Of a stretch of DNA of 64,000 nucleotides, positions 61,475 to 64,000 are shown one piece after another. The stretch is taken from the NCBI GenBank assembly GCA_007922195.1, contig ML681963.1, positions 55,600,005 to 55,664,004 on the forward strand. The letters run 5' to 3'. A program made the translations under genes and the position numbers. The DNA is from Podocnemis expansa (lineage: Eukaryota > Chordata > Testudines > Podocnemididae). How positions within the stretch are numbered: position 1 is the stretch's first letter; each line of letters begins with the position of its first letter. A model generated the notes under the pieces. It worked only from the letters and a program-made list of their open reading frames with translations, made no database searches and was not told the origin of the DNA.

Positions 61475-63800
61475 GTACGGAGAGGGGCCACAGCCGAGGA
61501 CTGCGTCCCCTCTGTGAGGTGGCAACAGTGATCCCTGCTCTGTCAATGCGAGAGTGAGCCGGGGGCAGCATCCCTGGGGCCCTGGTGTCCCACTGCAGGA
61601 GACAGGACCTGGTGGGGCGTACTTTAGGACAGTGGTTCCCAACTTTTTCTCTACTGTGGCACACCTTAAGGCCTTCAATTATACTACCGCGCACTGCCCT
61701 GACAAGCTCATGAATATTCAAATTAACACAAATATTCATGAACCATGGCACCCTGTTTTGAGGCTCCAGCTCAGGGAACCCCTGGCTGGGGCCACTGCCT
61801 ATGGCTCCAGCTTAGGGCCCCCCCCCCCCCAGCTGGAGCCTTACAGGGGTGCCACCTGCAGCTCTGGGTAACCTACCAGCTGGGGTCACATGATGCTGCA
61901 GCCCAGAGCTGGGACTCTGCTGCAGGGAGAATCCCTGACTGGGGCTGTATGGAGCACCACCCGCAGCAGCAGCTCTGACTCCAGGGAACCCACCCCCCAG
62001 CCAGGGACACACAGGGCAGCTGCCGTGGCTCCGATTCCAGGGAACCCAGGCCCCCCACCAGGACCACAAGGGGCCTCTGCTGCAGCTCCGGGTCCTGGGA
62101 ACGCACCCCCTGGCAGGGGCCAGATGAGGCCACCACCATGGCTCTGGTGAACCCTTGCAGCCAGGACAGCCGCCCACGACAGCAGCTCCAGGAATCCTCA
62201 CACAGCACACTGGAAAGCCGCAGCACACTATTTGGGAACCACTGCTACAGGCAGCTGGGAGCGAGACTGGTGGGTTATCTGAATTGTGGTGTGGGAGGGA
62301 AGAATCAGTCTGGGTGCTCCTTGAATCTCCCATTGCACACTTCCTCCCCTGGTTCCCCTGCCCCCACCCCATCCACATCTCCTGCTGATGTGGGTGGGAA
62401 CAAGTGATCCAGCATGGAAGAAGTTTGAGTGACTCAGCGGCCCCACCTTTCTGCAGGGCCAGGCCAGGTGAATGAGCGTAGCCCATCAGCAGAGTGGCTG
62501 GCCCCCTACATCCTTCAGTGCCTCCCTTCCCTACTAGTGTCTTTGCCCCACAGATGGCAAGAGGCGGTGCTCAGTCCAACGGGCCCTCACCCCCTATCGA
62601 GCGATTGGGGATCAAGTCCTACAACTGGAACACCGAGTGCCTGAGGGGGGATGGGGAAGCCCCCGGCTGGGCCACAGCCTTCCCCCAAGCACTGGGCTTG
62701 GCGGCCTCCTTCAGGTACCAGCTAGAGTGGTTGGGGTGGATGGGGCAGTGTCTGGATGGCTGTGCCAGGGCCTTGTCCATTGTAGGTGCTGTGCTTGGGT
62801 GTGTGTCTCTTCCAGCTTTCTGCCCATGGTAGGGGCAGATGTCGTGGCACTAAGGGGACCTGCAAGGCCATAACTAGGTCTTCTGGCACCCAGGACAAGC
62901 AGCCCCAAAGGCGGCCCCTACCCGGAGCAGGAGCCCAATCTGTCCCAGTGCCAGGGAGCTGGATCTGGCCTCAGGCCCCTGGCCAGGTGCGCACCTTCTC
63001 TGCCGGCCAAGCCGCTTTCCCCACCTGCCAATCCAAGTCCCTAGGGCCTGTCAGGAGCCATCCCTGCTGGCCAAGCCAAGGCCCCTGGCTGGGCAGGCGC
63101 CTTCCCCCCTGGTCGATCATCTGAGTCGCCAGGGCCAGGCACCAGGCAGGCAGGCGCTTTCCCTGCCAGCTGATCCAAGTCCCCTGGCCAAGCAGGTGCT
63201 TTCCCCGCCAGCCAAGCTGAGTCCCCACCCAGCCACTGGCCCTCCCATTCCAGTCCTGTCCCCTGCGGGGTGCCTGCGCCTTTCCCCTTTCCTGGCCTAG
63301 CCGCGGGTCCCAGGAGGCTGGAGCTGCTTTACCTGGCTGCATGGTGTGGCCAGAGGCCCCCCCCCAACCCCCGCATGTGCCTGAGCATGCTCAAGGGCAA
63401 GGAGGGAGATTTTGAACTCCCCCAGCCCCAACCTGGCATCCAGAGGAATGTGCCTTCAGCAAAGCACTTTCCTCTTTGGGGTCAGGTAGGGTCTGGAGCC
63501 CTCTAAAATTTGGAACTTGGGGCTTTGCTCCATTTGCCCTTCCCTGGTTATGGCCTTGGGGACCTGTCCCTTCTCTGGGTAGAGCCCTGGGCTCATCCTC
63601 TGATCCTTCAGTTGTCCACCCTCCAACCTCTTCCCCACAGCCCTGAGCTCATCCACCGTGTTGCCAATGCCACTGCTACAGAAGTGAGAGCCAAACATAA
63701 CTACTTCATGGCAACGGGCAACTACGGCGACCACACAGGCCTCAGCTGCTTCAGCCCGGTGCTGAATATCATGAGACACCCATTGTGGGGCAGGAACCAG
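61328..63800 (+). CDS. Glycoside hydrolase family 3, beta-xylosidase-like protein (5' part)
   Basis: A secreted enzyme of the GH3 family, whose beta-xylosidase members remove xylose or arabinose from glycans. The true substrate in a vertebrate is unknown. Exons: 61328-61474, 62554-62714, 63641-63800 (phases 0, 2, 0); the gene continues past the window. Residues 1-19 are a signal peptide (MGWPCAVTLLLWAGLGLAQ). EYPFQDPTLPWDQRLDDLV and RLTLEEMVLQMARGG are the classic GH3 N-terminus. YNWNTECLRGD is the substrate-binding block, and FSPVLNIMRHPLWGRNQ is the helix-strand motif before the catalytic region. The catalytic aspartate lies beyond the window. Intron 1 and intron 2 each contain a hAT-type insertion. 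The start ATG follows a likely 5' UTR splice acceptor. Confidence 0.85.
61630..62244. mobile_element. Non-autonomous hAT-type element in GH3 intron 1, 615 bp
   Basis: Ends CAGTGGTTCCCAA and TTGGGAACCACTG are a perfect inverted repeat. Flanks CTTTAGGA and CTACAGGC match poorly (5 of 8), so the TSD has decayed. The core is a loose tandem array of CAGCTC-GGGAACCC-GGCTGGGGCC units. A 224-residue minus-strand frame through it is not coding. Confidence 0.75.
62554..62714 (+). CDS. GH3 gene exon 2
   Basis: Begins MARGGAQSNGPSPPIERLG, includes YNWNTECLRGD and GWATAFPQALGLAASF. Acceptor TTTGCCCCACAG, donor GTACCA. The last codon is split. Confidence 0.87.
62865..63558 (-). mobile_element. Non-autonomous hAT-type element in GH3 intron 2, 694 bp
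   Basis: Second copy of the 5651-6505 element, inverted. Ends CAAGGCCATAACTAGG and (reverse complement of right) CAAGGCCATAACCAGG. The 8-bp TSD GGGACCTG is perfect at 62857-62864 and 63559-63566. The core has the same CTGGCCAAGC/TTCCCC units but fewer of them than the first copy. Confidence 0.9.
63641..63800 (+). CDS. GH3 gene exon 3
   Basis: Begins (S)PELIHRVANATATEVRAKH and ends SCFSPVLNIMRHPLWGRNQ. Acceptor CTTCCCCACAG, donor GTAACA. Phase 0 at the end. An N-A-T sequon is present. Confidence 0.88.
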
Positions 63801-64000
63801 GTAACAGCTGGATTGGGGTGGCTGTGGAGAAGCCCAGGAGGCTGCAGATCAGGACTGAGGGACAATATAAGAACAGTCCTATGGATCAGAATATTGGTCC
63901 ATCTAGCTGATATCCTGGCTTCCGACACCAACCAGGGACAGGTGCTTCAGAGGGAATGAGCAGACCAGGTGGTCCGTCACACTGTCCATTCCCAGTCTCT
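63801..64000 (+). other. GH3 gene intron 3, start
   Basis: Begins with the GTAACA donor. It contains 'gaacagtcctatggatcaga' and 'tccatctagctga', which look like part of an old dispersed repeat. The next exon is outside the window. Confidence 0.5.

Noticed and set aside
61812..62486. A 224-residue minus-strand frame in GH3 intron 1
   Set aside because: It covers the tandem core of the hAT-type element at 61630-62244 and is repetitive.

Overview
This is vertebrate genomic DNA, most likely from a turtle or a close reptile relative. The evidence is multi-exon genes with GT-AG introns, old MIR-type SINEs, tyrosine-recombinase (DIRS-type) retrotransposons, many hAT-type non-autonomous transposons with 8-bp target-site duplications (TSDs), and a tRNA-headed SINE of the kind common in turtle genomes. 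The species cannot be fixed from the sequence alone. Nothing looks bacterial, and there is no operon, CRISPR array or prophage.

Two protein-coding genes are supported, both on the + strand. The first is a complete angiopoietin gene, best assigned as ANGPT4. It has nine coding exons between 34207 and 56218, all with consensus splice sites and compatible phases, and encodes about 500 residues: signal peptide, N-terminal cysteine segment, coiled coil and fibrinogen-like domain. The second begins at 61328 and runs off the right edge. It is the 5' part (three exons) of a secreted glycoside hydrolase family 3 protein of the beta-xylosidase type. A CpG-rich island at 60720-61130 lies just upstream and is the likely promoter. 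No convincing gene was found in the left 34 kb.

Region by region: 1-483 holds the end of a DIRS-like element. 484-17700 is mostly unannotatable DNA with scattered SINEs, hAT-type elements, a palindromic element and a solo retroviral LTR (16147-17044). 17706-22645 is a DIRS-like element (DIRS-B) bounded by inverted terminal repeats. 23880-27990 is a second, decayed DIRS-like element (DIRS-A) with recognisable gag, reverse transcriptase and tyrosine recombinase remains. 28184-28824 is an internally deleted Ty3/Gypsy remnant. 29682-30841 is a hAT relic with a transposase tail. 33870-56662 is the ANGPT4 locus with many intronic repeats. 57-61 kb is intergenic, with two oppositely oriented copies of one hAT MITE. 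61328-64000 is the GH3 gene.

The strongest structural theme is that several unrelated terminal-inverted-repeat elements carry a GC-rich, minisatellite-like core between intact ends. Most have 8-bp TSDs readable in the sequence. These cores produce long but meaningless open frames on both strands.
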